From contig NZ_BMYK01000011.1 in assembly GCF_014652235.1 (NCBI RefSeq), positions 85,473 to 149,472 on the forward strand: a DNA stretch of 64,000 bases. Direction: 5' to 3'. This DNA comes from Pseudorhodoferax aquiterrae (GTDB taxonomy: Bacteria; Pseudomonadota; Gammaproteobacteria; Burkholderiales; Burkholderiaceae_C). The notes beneath the pieces are model-generated. The model was not told where the DNA came from. It worked only from the letters and a program-made list of their open reading frames with translations, and ran no database searches. A program made the translations under genes and the position numbers. The first letter of the stretch is position 1. Each line of letters starts with the position of its first letter. Of this stretch, positions 46,396-54,225 are shown piece by piece.

Positions 46396-46873
46396 CGATG
46401 CCCCGGCTCACGGCGTTGGCGGCGAGGGCCGCGTACAGGCCGACCTGGCTGGCCGCGGACGCGATGCCGCCGACCACGCTGGAGGCTGCGTCGCCGACCG
46501 CATCGACGGCGCCGGACGCGGCATCGCCCACGGCATCGACCGTGTCGGCGACGAAAGCGGCCGCGCTGTCGTAGGCCGCCACGCCGGCGTCCGCGACCGC
46601 GGCGACGGCGTCCTCGCCGGCGTCCCAGACGGCCTCCAGCCCGTCCTGCACCGCCTGGACCACGGCACTGCCGCCCTCGACGACGCTGCCGGCCGTGCTG
46701 GCGGCGCCCTGGACTTCCTTGCCCAGGCGTTCCAGCCCTTGCGCGCTGAGCGACACGACCGTGCTGGCGGCGGCTGCCGCCGGTCTGGCGCTGGCCAGCT
46801 GGCCGCCGACGCGCTGCACCGCCTGGGCCGCGGTGGCCAGGCCTGTGGCCGTGGCCGATGTGATGGGATTCAT
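46382..46873 (-). CDS. Alanine-rich helical protein at head of flgH operon
   Basis: 163 residues from ATG 46873 (AAGGAG upstream). Over a third of residues are Ala, with Val, Ser, Gly and regularly spaced Asp (DAVGDAASGAVDAVGDAASS is an internal duplication). Predicted to be helical throughout, with no Cys, no signal peptide and amphipathic repeats. This composition resembles secreted translocator-type or late-embryogenesis-like proteins, but no family is recognised. First in the operon before the lipoprotein, flgH and CHI-like genes. Preceded by an AT-rich promoter region. Confidence 0.75.
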   Translation of the reverse strand: MNPITSATATGLATAAQAVQRVGGQLASARPAAAAASTVVSLSAQGLERLGKEVQGAASTAGSVVEGGSAVVQAVQDGLEAVWDAGEDAVAAVADAGVAAYDSAAAFVADTVDAVGDAASGAVDAVGDAASSVVGGIASAASQVGLYAALAANAVSRGIDAIV

Positions 46874-47349
46874 CCGGTACTCCTTGGGTCGAGTGGTTTG
46901 AGTGGACGAATCCTAGGTGCGCGCGGTGATTTTCTCTTTTGAATAAGAAGCGCGAATATGCGCCAATTGGAGATTATCGTTTGATGCAATATCTCGTCAT
47001 ATTGAATAATGTGATTTGAATATATAAATCATTGATTTGAAAAGACTTTGTTTTACTCTGAATGACGTCCGGTGATGGCCCGTTCAATGGAAAATTGTCA
47101 AAGTGGAAACTCCCCATCGCACCGCGCGGCGCACCGTCGCGTGCGCTGCTTCGTGAAACGGAGATTGGTGACGCCGTGTGCGTTTTCGCCATGCATCGCA
47201 TGCGGCGTCACACAAGGGCTGGCGCGCTTCACCAAGCGGACAAGCGCTGCGGCGAAGATGCGGGCGCGCCACCCGGGCTCCCCGAGAATCCTTCGCCGCG
47301 GGCCGGGCCGGCGCCGCCTTCGCATCGAACAACACACCCAGACCATCCC
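46874..47349. promoter_or_regulatory. AT-rich divergent control region
   Basis: About 475 bases without a credible gene between the flgH operon and the response-regulator gene. Roughly 46920-47070 is strikingly AT-rich for this genome, with TTGAATATATAAATCATTG and several TTGAAT/TTTGAA words. It is likely to hold promoters for both sides and could attract a silencing nucleoid protein. Confidence 0.5.
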
Positions 47350-48084
47350 ATGCCATCCGTGGAGTCCGCCAAGCCTTTTCATGCCTACATCGTCGAGGAC
47401 GATGACGCGCTGCGCGACATGCTGTGCGCCTACCTGGGCCGCCACGGCCTGGAGGTGACCACCATGCGCAGCGCCGAAGAACTGCTGCAGCGCATGCACC
47501 GCCAGCGCCCCGACCTGATCGTGCTGGACGTGGGGCTGCCCGGCATCTCGGGCCTGCAGGCCTGCCAGCGCATGCGCGCCGAGGGCGACCGCGTGCCCAT
47601 CATCCTGCTGACGGCTTTCAGCGAGGAGGTCGACCGCATCATCGGCCTGGAGATGGGTGCCGACGACTACCTGGGCAAGCCCTTTTCGGCGCGCGAGCTG
47701 CTGGCCCGCATCAACGCCGTGCTGCGCCGCGCCTCCTTCATTCCGGGCGCGCCGGTGGAGGCGCGCCGCACCGTGCGCGTGGGCCCCTTCCTGTTCGCAC
47801 TGGATTCGCGCAGCCTGCACCGCGGCGAGGAGGTGCGTGTGCTCAACACGGTGGAGTACGCGCTGCTGGCCGAGCTCACGTCCAATCCCTCGGTGCCGGT
47901 CTCGCGCGAACGCCTGCTGGCCGTCTCGCACAGCCGCGGCGACGAGGTCATGCTGCGCGCGGTGGACGCCGCCATCATGCGGCTGCGCAAGCTGATCGAG
48001 CCCGAGCCGGCCTCGCCGCGCTTCATCCAGACCGTGCGCAGCCACGGCTACATGTTCGTGCCCATGGACGCCCTGCTCGCGTGA
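47350..48084 (+). CDS. OmpR-family response regulator
   Basis: 244 residues from ATG 47350. The receiver has the acidic pocket (YIVEDDDALRD), phospho-Asp (LIVLDVGLPGISG) and the Thr/Lys switch (LLTAFSE, LGKPFSARELL). The C-terminal winged helix has LNTVEYALLAELTSNPSVPV, VSRERLLAVSH and IQTVRSHGYMFVP. Pairs with the sensor kinase 194 bases downstream. It is divergent from the flgH operon across the AT-rich region, which it might control. Confidence 0.92.
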   Translation: MPSVESAKPFHAYIVEDDDALRDMLCAYLGRHGLEVTTMRSAEELLQRMHRQRPDLIVLDVGLPGISGLQACQRMRAEGDRVPIILLTAFSEEVDRIIGLEMGADDYLGKPFSARELLARINAVLRRASFIPGAPVEARRTVRVGPFLFALDSRSLHRGEEVRVLNTVEYALLAELTSNPSVPVSRERLLAVSHSRGDEVMLRAVDAAIMRLRKLIEPEPASPRFIQTVRSHGYMFVPMDALLA

Positions 48085-48103
48085 CGTGAACCCTCCCCCG
48101 TTT

Positions 48104-48211
48104 GGACTTCTCACTGCGTGTAGAAGTCCCATCCCCCCTCAAGGGGGCGCACCCAGCAGTCCGGCAGAGCCGGCCCCGCGGGTGCACGCGCATGGCCTGC
48201 TCCGCGGCCTT
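48104..48211 (+). repeat. Intergenic hairpin repeat, copy A
   Basis: Between the response regulator and kinase genes. It contains a perfect GGACTTCT/AGAAGTCC hairpin (48104-48129), a CCCCC/GGGGG hairpin (48133-48147), and GCATGGCCTGCTCCGCGGCC at 48190-48209. The last 20 bases recur exactly in copy B. It could be a post-transcriptional signal between the two cistrons or a mobile hairpin repeat. Confidence 0.6.
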
Positions 48212-48278
48212 TCGACCAGCGGCGTGCGGGGCGGTTTCGTGTCCTGCGGTTGGCGCGCCAGCCCCACGGAAAACTGAC

Positions 48279-49730
48279 ATGTCCCGTCGCCCGTTCTCCA
48301 TCGTCCGCCGCCTGACCATCCTGGTGGTGGCAGTGATGGTGGTCATGCTGTGCCTGAACGCCTACCTGTTCCTGCGCTCCACCCAGCCCATGGCCTGGCA
48401 GCTGGCCGGCACGCTGGCGCGCAGCATCCACGTGGTGCGCACGGCACTGCAGCAGGCGCCCGCGGCCCAGCGCGACGCGCTGGCCAGGGCCTTGCGCTTC
48501 GGCGGCTTTCCGGTGCACCGGGCCACGGCCGCGCCGCCCTACACGCAGGCGCCGCCGCCCTTCGACCCCTTTCCGCTGCTGGCCCAGCCGCCGCGCTTCG
48601 GGCCGCCGCAGTTCGGGCCGCCGCGCCCGGGCCTGTGGCCGGACCGCGGGCCGCCGCCGGACGCGCGGCCCTGGCCCATGCACGAGGGCCCCGCGCCGGC
48701 GCAGCGGCTGGACTGGGCCGAGCAGCTGCGCAGCAAGCTGGACTTCCCGATCACGCTGAGCTGGCTGCACCCCGCACCGCCCGGCCCGCCGCTGCTGCGC
48801 GTGCGCTTCTCGGTGGACATGGAGGAGTGGGTGATCGACATGCCGGGCGGCGGCCGTCCGCCGATGGCGCCGCTGCTGCTGGCGCTGCTGCTGCTGGTGG
48901 GCGTGGGCGTGGCGGCCGCGGCGGCCACGGTGGCCGGCGTGCGCTGGATCACGCGGCCCATGGCCCAGCTGGCCGACGAGGTCGCGGCACGCCAGCGCGA
49001 GCTGCGCCCCATCACCCAGGCCAGCCCGGTGGCGGCCGAACTGCGGCCGCTGGTGGAAGCCTTCAACGGGCTGGTGGGTGCCGTCACCGCGGCCGACGCC
49101 ACGCGCCAGCAGCTGCTGGCCGGCCTCTCGCACGACCTGCGCACGCCGCTGGCACGGCTGCGCCTGCGCATGGAATGCATGTGCCCGGACGACCAGCTGG
49201 AAAGCATGGAGCACGACTTCCAGGCCCTGGCCCACATCGTCGACCAGTTCCTGGCCTATGCCCAGGGCGAGGCCGACGTGGCGCCCGGCTCGCCCGAGCC
49301 GCTGGGCGCGCTGGCCCGGCGCATCGCGCGCAGCCACGGCGAGGGCAAGGTGCAGGTCGAGATCGAGGACCCGGCGGCCGGCGAGCTGCTGGTGCCCGAC
49401 ATCGCGCTGCACCGCGTGCTGAGCAACCTCATCGACAACGCCGCCGCGCACGGCCTTGCGCCCATCGTGCTGTGCATCCGCAGCGTGGCGCGCGAGTGCC
49501 AGCTGCTGGTGCTGGACAGCGGCCCCGGCATCGGCGCCGAGCGCTTCGAGGAGGCGCAGCAGCCCTTCGTGCGGCTGCAGGCCGGGCGCGCGGGCATCGG
49601 CCACTGCGGCCTGGGCCTTGCCATCGTGGCGCAGATCGCGCGGCGCCTGCACGGCCGCGTGTTCCTGCACGCGTTCGACGGCCAGCAATCCGGCGTGGGC
49701 GTCGCCCTGCCGTTCCCCACGCACATCTGA
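48279..49730 (+). CDS. EnvZ-type sensor histidine kinase with proline-rich periplasmic loop
   Basis: 483 residues from ATG 48279. Two helices (about 12-32 and 200-223) enclose a 165-residue periplasmic domain whose middle is extremely Pro-rich (APPPFDPFPLLAQPPRFGPP and onwards). A HAMP linker, the H-box LSHDLRTPLARL (about residue 286) and a GHKL domain (LSNLIDNAAAHG, DSGPGIG, CGLGLAIV) follow. It acts with the upstream OmpR-type regulator. The convergent solute-binding protein ends 1 base after it. Confidence 0.92.
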   Translation: MSRRPFSIVRRLTILVVAVMVVMLCLNAYLFLRSTQPMAWQLAGTLARSIHVVRTALQQAPAAQRDALARALRFGGFPVHRATAAPPYTQAPPPFDPFPLLAQPPRFGPPQFGPPRPGLWPDRGPPPDARPWPMHEGPAPAQRLDWAEQLRSKLDFPITLSWLHPAPPGPPLLRVRFSVDMEEWVIDMPGGGRPPMAPLLLALLLLVGVGVAAAAATVAGVRWITRPMAQLADEVAARQRELRPITQASPVAAELRPLVEAFNGLVGAVTAADATRQQLLAGLSHDLRTPLARLRLRMECMCPDDQLESMEHDFQALAHIVDQFLAYAQGEADVAPGSPEPLGALARRIARSHGEGKVQVEIEDPAAGELLVPDIALHRVLSNLIDNAAAHGLAPIVLCIRSVARECQLLVLDSGPGIGAERFEEAQQPFVRLQAGRAGIGHCGLGLAIVAQIARRLHGRVFLHAFDGQQSGVGVALPFPTHI

Positions 49731-49731
49731 A

Positions 49732-50754
49732 TTACTTCGGCAGCGCCTCCACCTCCCGGGTCCAGCGGTCGATCAGCCGCTTGCGCTCGGCCGACTTGCC
49801 GTACTTCTCGAAGTCGTACTTGATGAGCTTGACGCTATCGATGGCGGGGATGCGCGGGTCGGGCTTGAAGGTGCGGTTGGCCGGCGTCTGGTAGCTGCCC
49901 ACCGTGGCGCCGATGGCCTGGCCGGCCGGGCCCATGAGCCAGTCGTAGTACTTCTGCGCGTTGGCCTTGTTGCGCGCGCCCTTCACGAGCGCGATGCCGC
50001 CGATCTCGTAGCTCGTGCCCTCGCAGGGCGCGGCCGTCTTCACGGGGTACTTGTCGTGCTTCCACTTCTCGAAGTTGAAGGCAAAGGTCACGCCGATGGC
50101 GACTTCGCCCTTGGCCACGTTGGGCGCCTGGGCCTGGCCGCTGCGCGTGTACTGGGTCACGTTGCGGTGCAGCTTCTTGAGGTAGTCGAAGGCGGCGTCC
50201 TCGCCCATCTGCTGCACCAGGCCGGCGATGACGGTGTAGGCCGTGCCGCTGGAGGCCGGATGCGAGATCTCGATCTCGCCCTTGTATTCGGGCTTGATCA
50301 GGTCGGCCCAGCACTTGGGCTCGGGCAGGCCCTTCTTCTTGAGCAGCTCGGTGTTGTAGCCGAAGCCGATGGTGCTGGTGTAAAAGCCCCCGACCTGGTT
50401 GCCGCTCATGGCGTACTGGCGCACGGACCATTCGTGCAGGTCGTTGATGTAGGCCGGGCGGTAGGCATCGAGCAGGCCGACCTCGGCGGCCTGCAGGAAG
50501 GGGTCGCCGGTGCCGCCCCACCAGATGTCGGTCTTGGGGTTCTGGGCCTCGGCGCGCAGCTGGGCCCCGATCTCGCCCGTGCCCTTGTGCGCCTGGTTGA
50601 CCTTGATGCCGGTCTGGCGCGTGAACGCGGCGGCCGCGGCCTCGCACCAGGGCGCGTCGGTGCTGCACAGCGCGTTGACCACGCCCTGGGCCTGGGCGCC
50701 CATGGCGAGGGCCGCGATGGCCAGGGTGGGGAGGGTGCGGACGAAGAGGGGCAT
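49732..50754 (-). CDS. ABC transporter substrate-binding protein, iron/phosphonate/phosphoglycerate type
   Basis: 340 residues from ATG 50754 (GGAG upstream). A signal peptide ends at AMGAQAQG. The type-2 periplasmic fold shows VNALCSTDAPWCEAAAAAFT, KTDIWWGGTGDPFLQAA, GFGYNTELLKKKGLPEPKCW and NKANAQKYYDWLMGPAGQAI. The FbpA/PhnS/PgtC-like family binds Fe3+, 2-aminoethylphosphonate or phosphoglycerate. Two Cys near the N-terminus are unusual. No permease or ATPase gene adjoins it. The adjacent two-component pair may sense the same solute, as in PgtABC systems. Confidence 0.88.
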   Translation of the reverse strand: MPLFVRTLPTLAIAALAMGAQAQGVVNALCSTDAPWCEAAAAAFTRQTGIKVNQAHKGTGEIGAQLRAEAQNPKTDIWWGGTGDPFLQAAEVGLLDAYRPAYINDLHEWSVRQYAMSGNQVGGFYTSTIGFGYNTELLKKKGLPEPKCWADLIKPEYKGEIEISHPASSGTAYTVIAGLVQQMGEDAAFDYLKKLHRNVTQYTRSGQAQAPNVAKGEVAIGVTFAFNFEKWKHDKYPVKTAAPCEGTSYEIGGIALVKGARNKANAQKYYDWLMGPAGQAIGATVGSYQTPANRTFKPDPRIPAIDSVKLIKYDFEKYGKSAERKRLIDRWTREVEALPK

Positions 50755-50834
50755 GCGGTCTCCAGTTGTTGTGTCGGTGCAGGCCATTGTGGGACGGCCC
50801 GCCCGCGCATGCGCTCCGGGTTTTCAGCCAGCGT

Positions 50835-51209
50835 TCAACCCGCCTGCGGCACCAGGTCGAGGAAGCCGCTGACTTCGGCCAGCCGGCCGTCGCCCGCGAG
50901 CACCGCGAAGTCCGTGCCCTTGGCCACGGCGGTGGCGGCATCGGGGCCCAGCGTCCAGCGAAAGCGCAGGCGCTCGCCATGGCCGTCGGCCTGGCCATCG
51001 AGGTGAAAGCGCAGGCCGCCGAACTGCTGCTGCGCCGCGCCGATCATCTGGTCCAGTGCCGCGTGGCCCTGGGCCTGCATGAGCGGGTCGGTGTAGCGCG
51101 CGTCGGGCGCGAAGGCCTGCGCGATCGCCGCGGCGCGCGCGGCGCCGGTGGCGTTCCAGGCGGCGATGTACTGCTGGGCGATGGCCTGGTAGTCGAGGGC
51201 GGTGTTCAT
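50835..51209 (-). CDS. SnoaL/NTF2-like protein
   Basis: 124 residues from ATG 51209, with GGAGAG upstream. It has the cone-shaped NTF2-like fold pattern: an N-terminal helix IAQQYIAAWNATGAARAAAI, then ARYTDPLMQAQGHAALDQMI and four beta strands (LRFRWTLG, FAVLAGDGRLAEVSGFLDLV). Family members are polyketide cyclases, isomerases or binding proteins; the role here is unknown. It lies between ureD and the solute-binding protein on the same strand but with gaps of about 80-105 bases, so it may have its own promoter. Confidence 0.85.
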   Translation of the reverse strand: MNTALDYQAIAQQYIAAWNATGAARAAAIAQAFAPDARYTDPLMQAQGHAALDQMIGAAQQQFGGLRFHLDGQADGHGERLRFRWTLGPDAATAVAKGTDFAVLAGDGRLAEVSGFLDLVPQAG

Positions 51210-51314
51210 GGACGGGCTCTCCTGCGTTGCGGCGTCCCACCGTGGAACGCCATGGCGCAAGAGTAGGGCGCGGCCCGCGCGCAGGCCATGACCTGGCAGG
51301 TCATGGCGGCGCAG

Positions 51315-52145
51315 CTACATGGCCCAGATGCGTGGCGGCGTGGCCGGCAGCTGCCAGCAGGCGCCACGCCAGGCGGCCCAGATCTGCTTCATGAGGCCCA
51401 TGGCCGGCTCGACCACGGGCGCCAGCGCACGCACCACGACCACCTGCGCGTTCGGGCTGGTCGCACCGGCCGTGGCGCGCAGCGCGTGACCGTCGATCAC
51501 GGCGCGCGCAGCGTCCAGCACCTGCTCGCGCCGGGCGCGCGCGAGCTTGTCGCCGCAGGCGAAGAACAGCGTGGCGATGCAGCGCTGGCCGGCCATGCCC
51601 AGCGGGCTGTCGAGCAGCAGGGCGTCGTCGGCCGCCATGCGCGCGCGCTCGAGCCAGACGCCGGGCAGTTCCAGGTGCTGGTGCAGCTGGCCCCGCGCGA
51701 ACGGCTTGCCGGCATGGGGCAGGCCCAGCGCAGTGATGTCCCAGCCGATGAGTTCGGCGCCCGGCGCAAGCTGCAGGCGGAGCCGGTTCTCGGCCAGGCA
51801 CTCGTCGTAGCACAGCGTCTCGGCCGGCAGCCATTCGAAGCGGGCGCCGGGGGCCAGCTTGAGCTCCGTGCGCTGTGCGGCGGTCTCGCCCGCGCTGCGG
51901 TAAAAGCGCGCCGCGCCGGGTGTGGTCACCAGGCCGTGCGCGCCTTCGCCCACGTCGATGCCGATGTCCAGCACGTCGCCGCCCACGAGCCCCCCCGGCG
52001 GGTGCACGAGCACGTTGTGGCAGATGCCCTCGTGCTCCGGATAAAGGCTTTGCAGCACGCGCAGCGGGCCCTGATGGCGGTGGCGCGCGACGCTGCGACC
52101 GGCTTCGAGACGGTAGTCCAGCGCGAGGCTGGCATGCCAGGCCAC
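51315..52145 (-). CDS. ureD: Urease accessory protein UreD, orphan
   Basis: 276 residues of a complete UreD: LRVLQSLYPEHEGICHNVLV, HPPGGLVGGDVLDIGI, TTPGAARFYRSAG, LPAETLCYDECLAENRLRLQ and a C-terminal PATPPRIWAM. UreD is the scaffold on which UreF and UreG deliver nickel to urease. In Burkholderiales it normally directly precedes ureA; here no ureABC, ureE, ureF or ureG gene is present on either side, and an NTF2-like gene follows instead. It is either a relic or serves urease genes elsewhere in the genome. Confidence 0.93.
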   Translation of the reverse strand: MAWHASLALDYRLEAGRSVARHRHQGPLRVLQSLYPEHEGICHNVLVHPPGGLVGGDVLDIGIDVGEGAHGLVTTPGAARFYRSAGETAAQRTELKLAPGARFEWLPAETLCYDECLAENRLRLQLAPGAELIGWDITALGLPHAGKPFARGQLHQHLELPGVWLERARMAADDALLLDSPLGMAGQRCIATLFFACGDKLARARREQVLDAARAVIDGHALRATAGATSPNAQVVVVRALAPVVEPAMGLMKQIWAAWRGACWQLPATPPRIWAM

Positions 52146-52203
52146 GTCAGCCCGCCGGTGCGGCTTGCACGGTCGGCAACGCAGGTGCCAGCGCGGAGCC
52201 GAT

Positions 52204-52307
52204 GGCCGCGGAGCAGGCCATGCCAGCGACCGCCGCGGAACTGGCTCTGCCAGGCCGCCGGCGGTGCCCCCCTTCGCGCAGCAGAAGGGGGGAGCGGCGA
52301 AGCCGCT
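52204..52307 (-). repeat. Intergenic hairpin repeat, copy B
   Basis: Between opgD and ureD. The segment 52204-52223 is the reverse complement of the 20-base core in copy A. It is followed by a nine-base perfect CCCCCCTTC/GAAGGGGGG hairpin (52267-52292) and an AGCGGC/GCCGCT hairpin (52293-52307). It may also terminate the opgD transcript. Confidence 0.6.
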
Positions 52308-52319
52308 TGGGGGGATGTC

Positions 52320-53909
52320 TCATAACAATTGATACAGCCAGGTCTCGGAGAGCGTCTGGTCGCCGATCTTGAGGAACAGGCGCAGGTCCACCGGCCCGTT
52401 GCCCTCGGGCGTGTAGTCGAACTGGGCGCGCCAGTGGCCGGCCACGTTGTTCGGCACGGCCTCGGTGAAGACGTAGGAGAAGCTGCCGCGCGGCGCGCTC
52501 AGCACGGCCTCGGGCTTGACGCCGAAAGGCACGTTGGCCAGCGGCCCGCCCAGGAACTCGACCATGAACTTGCGCACGCCCTGTGGCCGCGGCTGGCCCG
52601 GCACGCCGCCGCGGCCGATGCGCGTGGCCACGCAGCGCGCCAGCGGCGAGGGAAAGGGCTCGTCCGCGACCCAGTGCAGGCGGTAGCGCAGGTCGTAGCT
52701 GCTGCCGGCCGCGGCCTTGGCCTTGGGCACCCAGAAGGCGCCGATGTTGTCGTGGATCTCGTCGTCGGTGGGGATCTCGACGAGCTCGACCGCACCCTCG
52801 CCGAAGTCCGACAGCGGCTCCACCCACAGGCTGGGGCGCTTGTCGTAGTTCACGCCGTCCAGGTAGTGGTCGAAGTTGCGGTCGCGCTGCATCAGGCCGA
52901 AGCCCTTGGGCGACCTGTCGCCGAAGGCCGAGATGCCGGTGGACGCGGGGTTGTTGAGCGGGCGCCAGATGCGCTCGCCGGCGCCGGTCCACAGCGCCAG
53001 GCCGTCGGAGTCGTGCACCTCGGGGCGCCAGTCGATGCCGCTGGGCTTGAGCTTGTCCGAATACCAGTACATCGAGGTCAGCGGCACCAGGCCGAGGCGC
53101 GCCACGTCCTGGCGCAGGAACAGCTTGCAGTCGATGTCCATGGTCACGGCCTGGTCGCGCCGCATCTGGAAGCGGTAGGCACCCGCGATGCTGGGGCCTT
53201 CGAGCAAGGCATAGACCACCACCGTGTTGCTGCCCTCGGCGGGCGGCTCGAACCAGACCTGCGTGAAGGCCGGGAACTCCTCGTTCTTGCCGTTCACGGC
53301 CACGTCCAGCGCCACGCCCCGCGCCGACAGGCCGTACTGGTACAGGCCGCCGATGGCGCGGAAGTAAGAAGCACCGAGAAAGGCGACCCAGTCGTTGCCC
53401 TGCCAGGGCAGCTTGGCCTGGTCGCCCAGCCGGCTTTCCTGGAAGCGGAATCCCGCGAAGCCCGCGCCGGGGGGCAGGGCCTTGGCCGGGCTGTCGGCCG
53501 GCATCTCGAAGTAGGCCGGGTCGTAGAGGATCTCGCGGCCGCGCGCGCCGCTGCCGGCCTTGTCCAGCACATGCATGTGCACAGGCGTCTGGAAGTAGCG
53601 GCCCATGTGGAAGAAGGTGACCGGGAAGGGGCCGGGCCCGTCCTTGAACAGCGCGAAGTCCGTCTTGTACTTGAGCTTGCCGTGCGCGTCGTAGTCGATG
53701 CGCTCGAGCACATCGGCCGGCAGCGGCGGCGGTGGTGCGTGGGGCTTGGCGGCCAGTGCGCGTGCGCGCGTGACCAGTTGTTCGAACGAGAACGGCGTGG
53801 CCGGGCCGAGCCTCAGGCCGGCTTGTGCCATCGCCTGGGGCGACAGCCCCAGCGCGGCCAGCGCGGCGGTGGTGCCGCCGGCGGTCAGAAGGGTTCTGCG
53901 GTGCAACAT
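52320..53909 (-). CDS. opgD: Periplasmic glucan biosynthesis protein (OpgD/OpgG family)
   Basis: 529 residues from ATG 53909. The leader HRRTLLTAGGTTAALAALGL has a twin Arg and looks Tat-dependent, which favours OpgD over OpgG. Family stretches include FSFEQLVTRARALAAKPHAP, FHMGRYFQTPVHMHVLD, WVAFLGASYFRAIG, YQYGLSARGVALDVA and FVFTEAVPNN-type C-terminal phrases. The protein acts in the periplasm on osmoregulated beta-glucan backbones. The OpgH glucosyltransferase partner is not in the window. Hairpin repeat copy B follows. Confidence 0.87.
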   Translation of the reverse strand: MLHRRTLLTAGGTTAALAALGLSPQAMAQAGLRLGPATPFSFEQLVTRARALAAKPHAPPPPLPADVLERIDYDAHGKLKYKTDFALFKDGPGPFPVTFFHMGRYFQTPVHMHVLDKAGSGARGREILYDPAYFEMPADSPAKALPPGAGFAGFRFQESRLGDQAKLPWQGNDWVAFLGASYFRAIGGLYQYGLSARGVALDVAVNGKNEEFPAFTQVWFEPPAEGSNTVVVYALLEGPSIAGAYRFQMRRDQAVTMDIDCKLFLRQDVARLGLVPLTSMYWYSDKLKPSGIDWRPEVHDSDGLALWTGAGERIWRPLNNPASTGISAFGDRSPKGFGLMQRDRNFDHYLDGVNYDKRPSLWVEPLSDFGEGAVELVEIPTDDEIHDNIGAFWVPKAKAAAGSSYDLRYRLHWVADEPFPSPLARCVATRIGRGGVPGQPRPQGVRKFMVEFLGGPLANVPFGVKPEAVLSAPRGSFSYVFTEAVPNNVAGHWRAQFDYTPEGNGPVDLRLFLKIGDQTLSETWLYQLL

Positions 53910-54225
53910 CGGGCCGAATGTACCGGAGCGGCCAGCCTTGTCCGAAGGGCCTGCCCGAGATGGGCCATTGGGCGACGGACGCTTGCGGCCTGCGCCTACA
54001 CCGCAGTGCGCCGTGCGCTGCGGCGGGAGGACGACGTCCGACGGCCCGGCCGTTCGATCTTGCAGGCGTCGATCTGGTTTGTTGTCCTGGCGCAAGTCCG
54101 GCGCGCCGGTGCTGCCTAGACTTCCGAGCAGGCGCGGGGCAGGCATGCAACCGGTGCCGGGCGAGCCGACCGGTGCAGCGTGCGCCCGCGACCCGCATGA
54201 CGACGAAGAACGGAAGGAGTTCAGC
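53910..54225. other. Non-coding region between opgD and the alcohol dehydrogenase
   Basis: 316 bases, divergent promoters for opgD and the dehydrogenase. I see a GGAAGGAG ribosome site for the dehydrogenase but no further gene, RNA or repeat. Confidence 0.5.

Noticed and set aside
46974-47201. 75-codon frame in the AT-rich region
   Set aside because: No ribosome site, random composition, and it spans the likely divergent promoters.
52147-52319. A minus-strand frame linking opgD sequence to ureD upstream region as a coding extension
   Set aside because: The gap is dominated by hairpins and the repeat core. Both flanking genes have complete family-typical ends.
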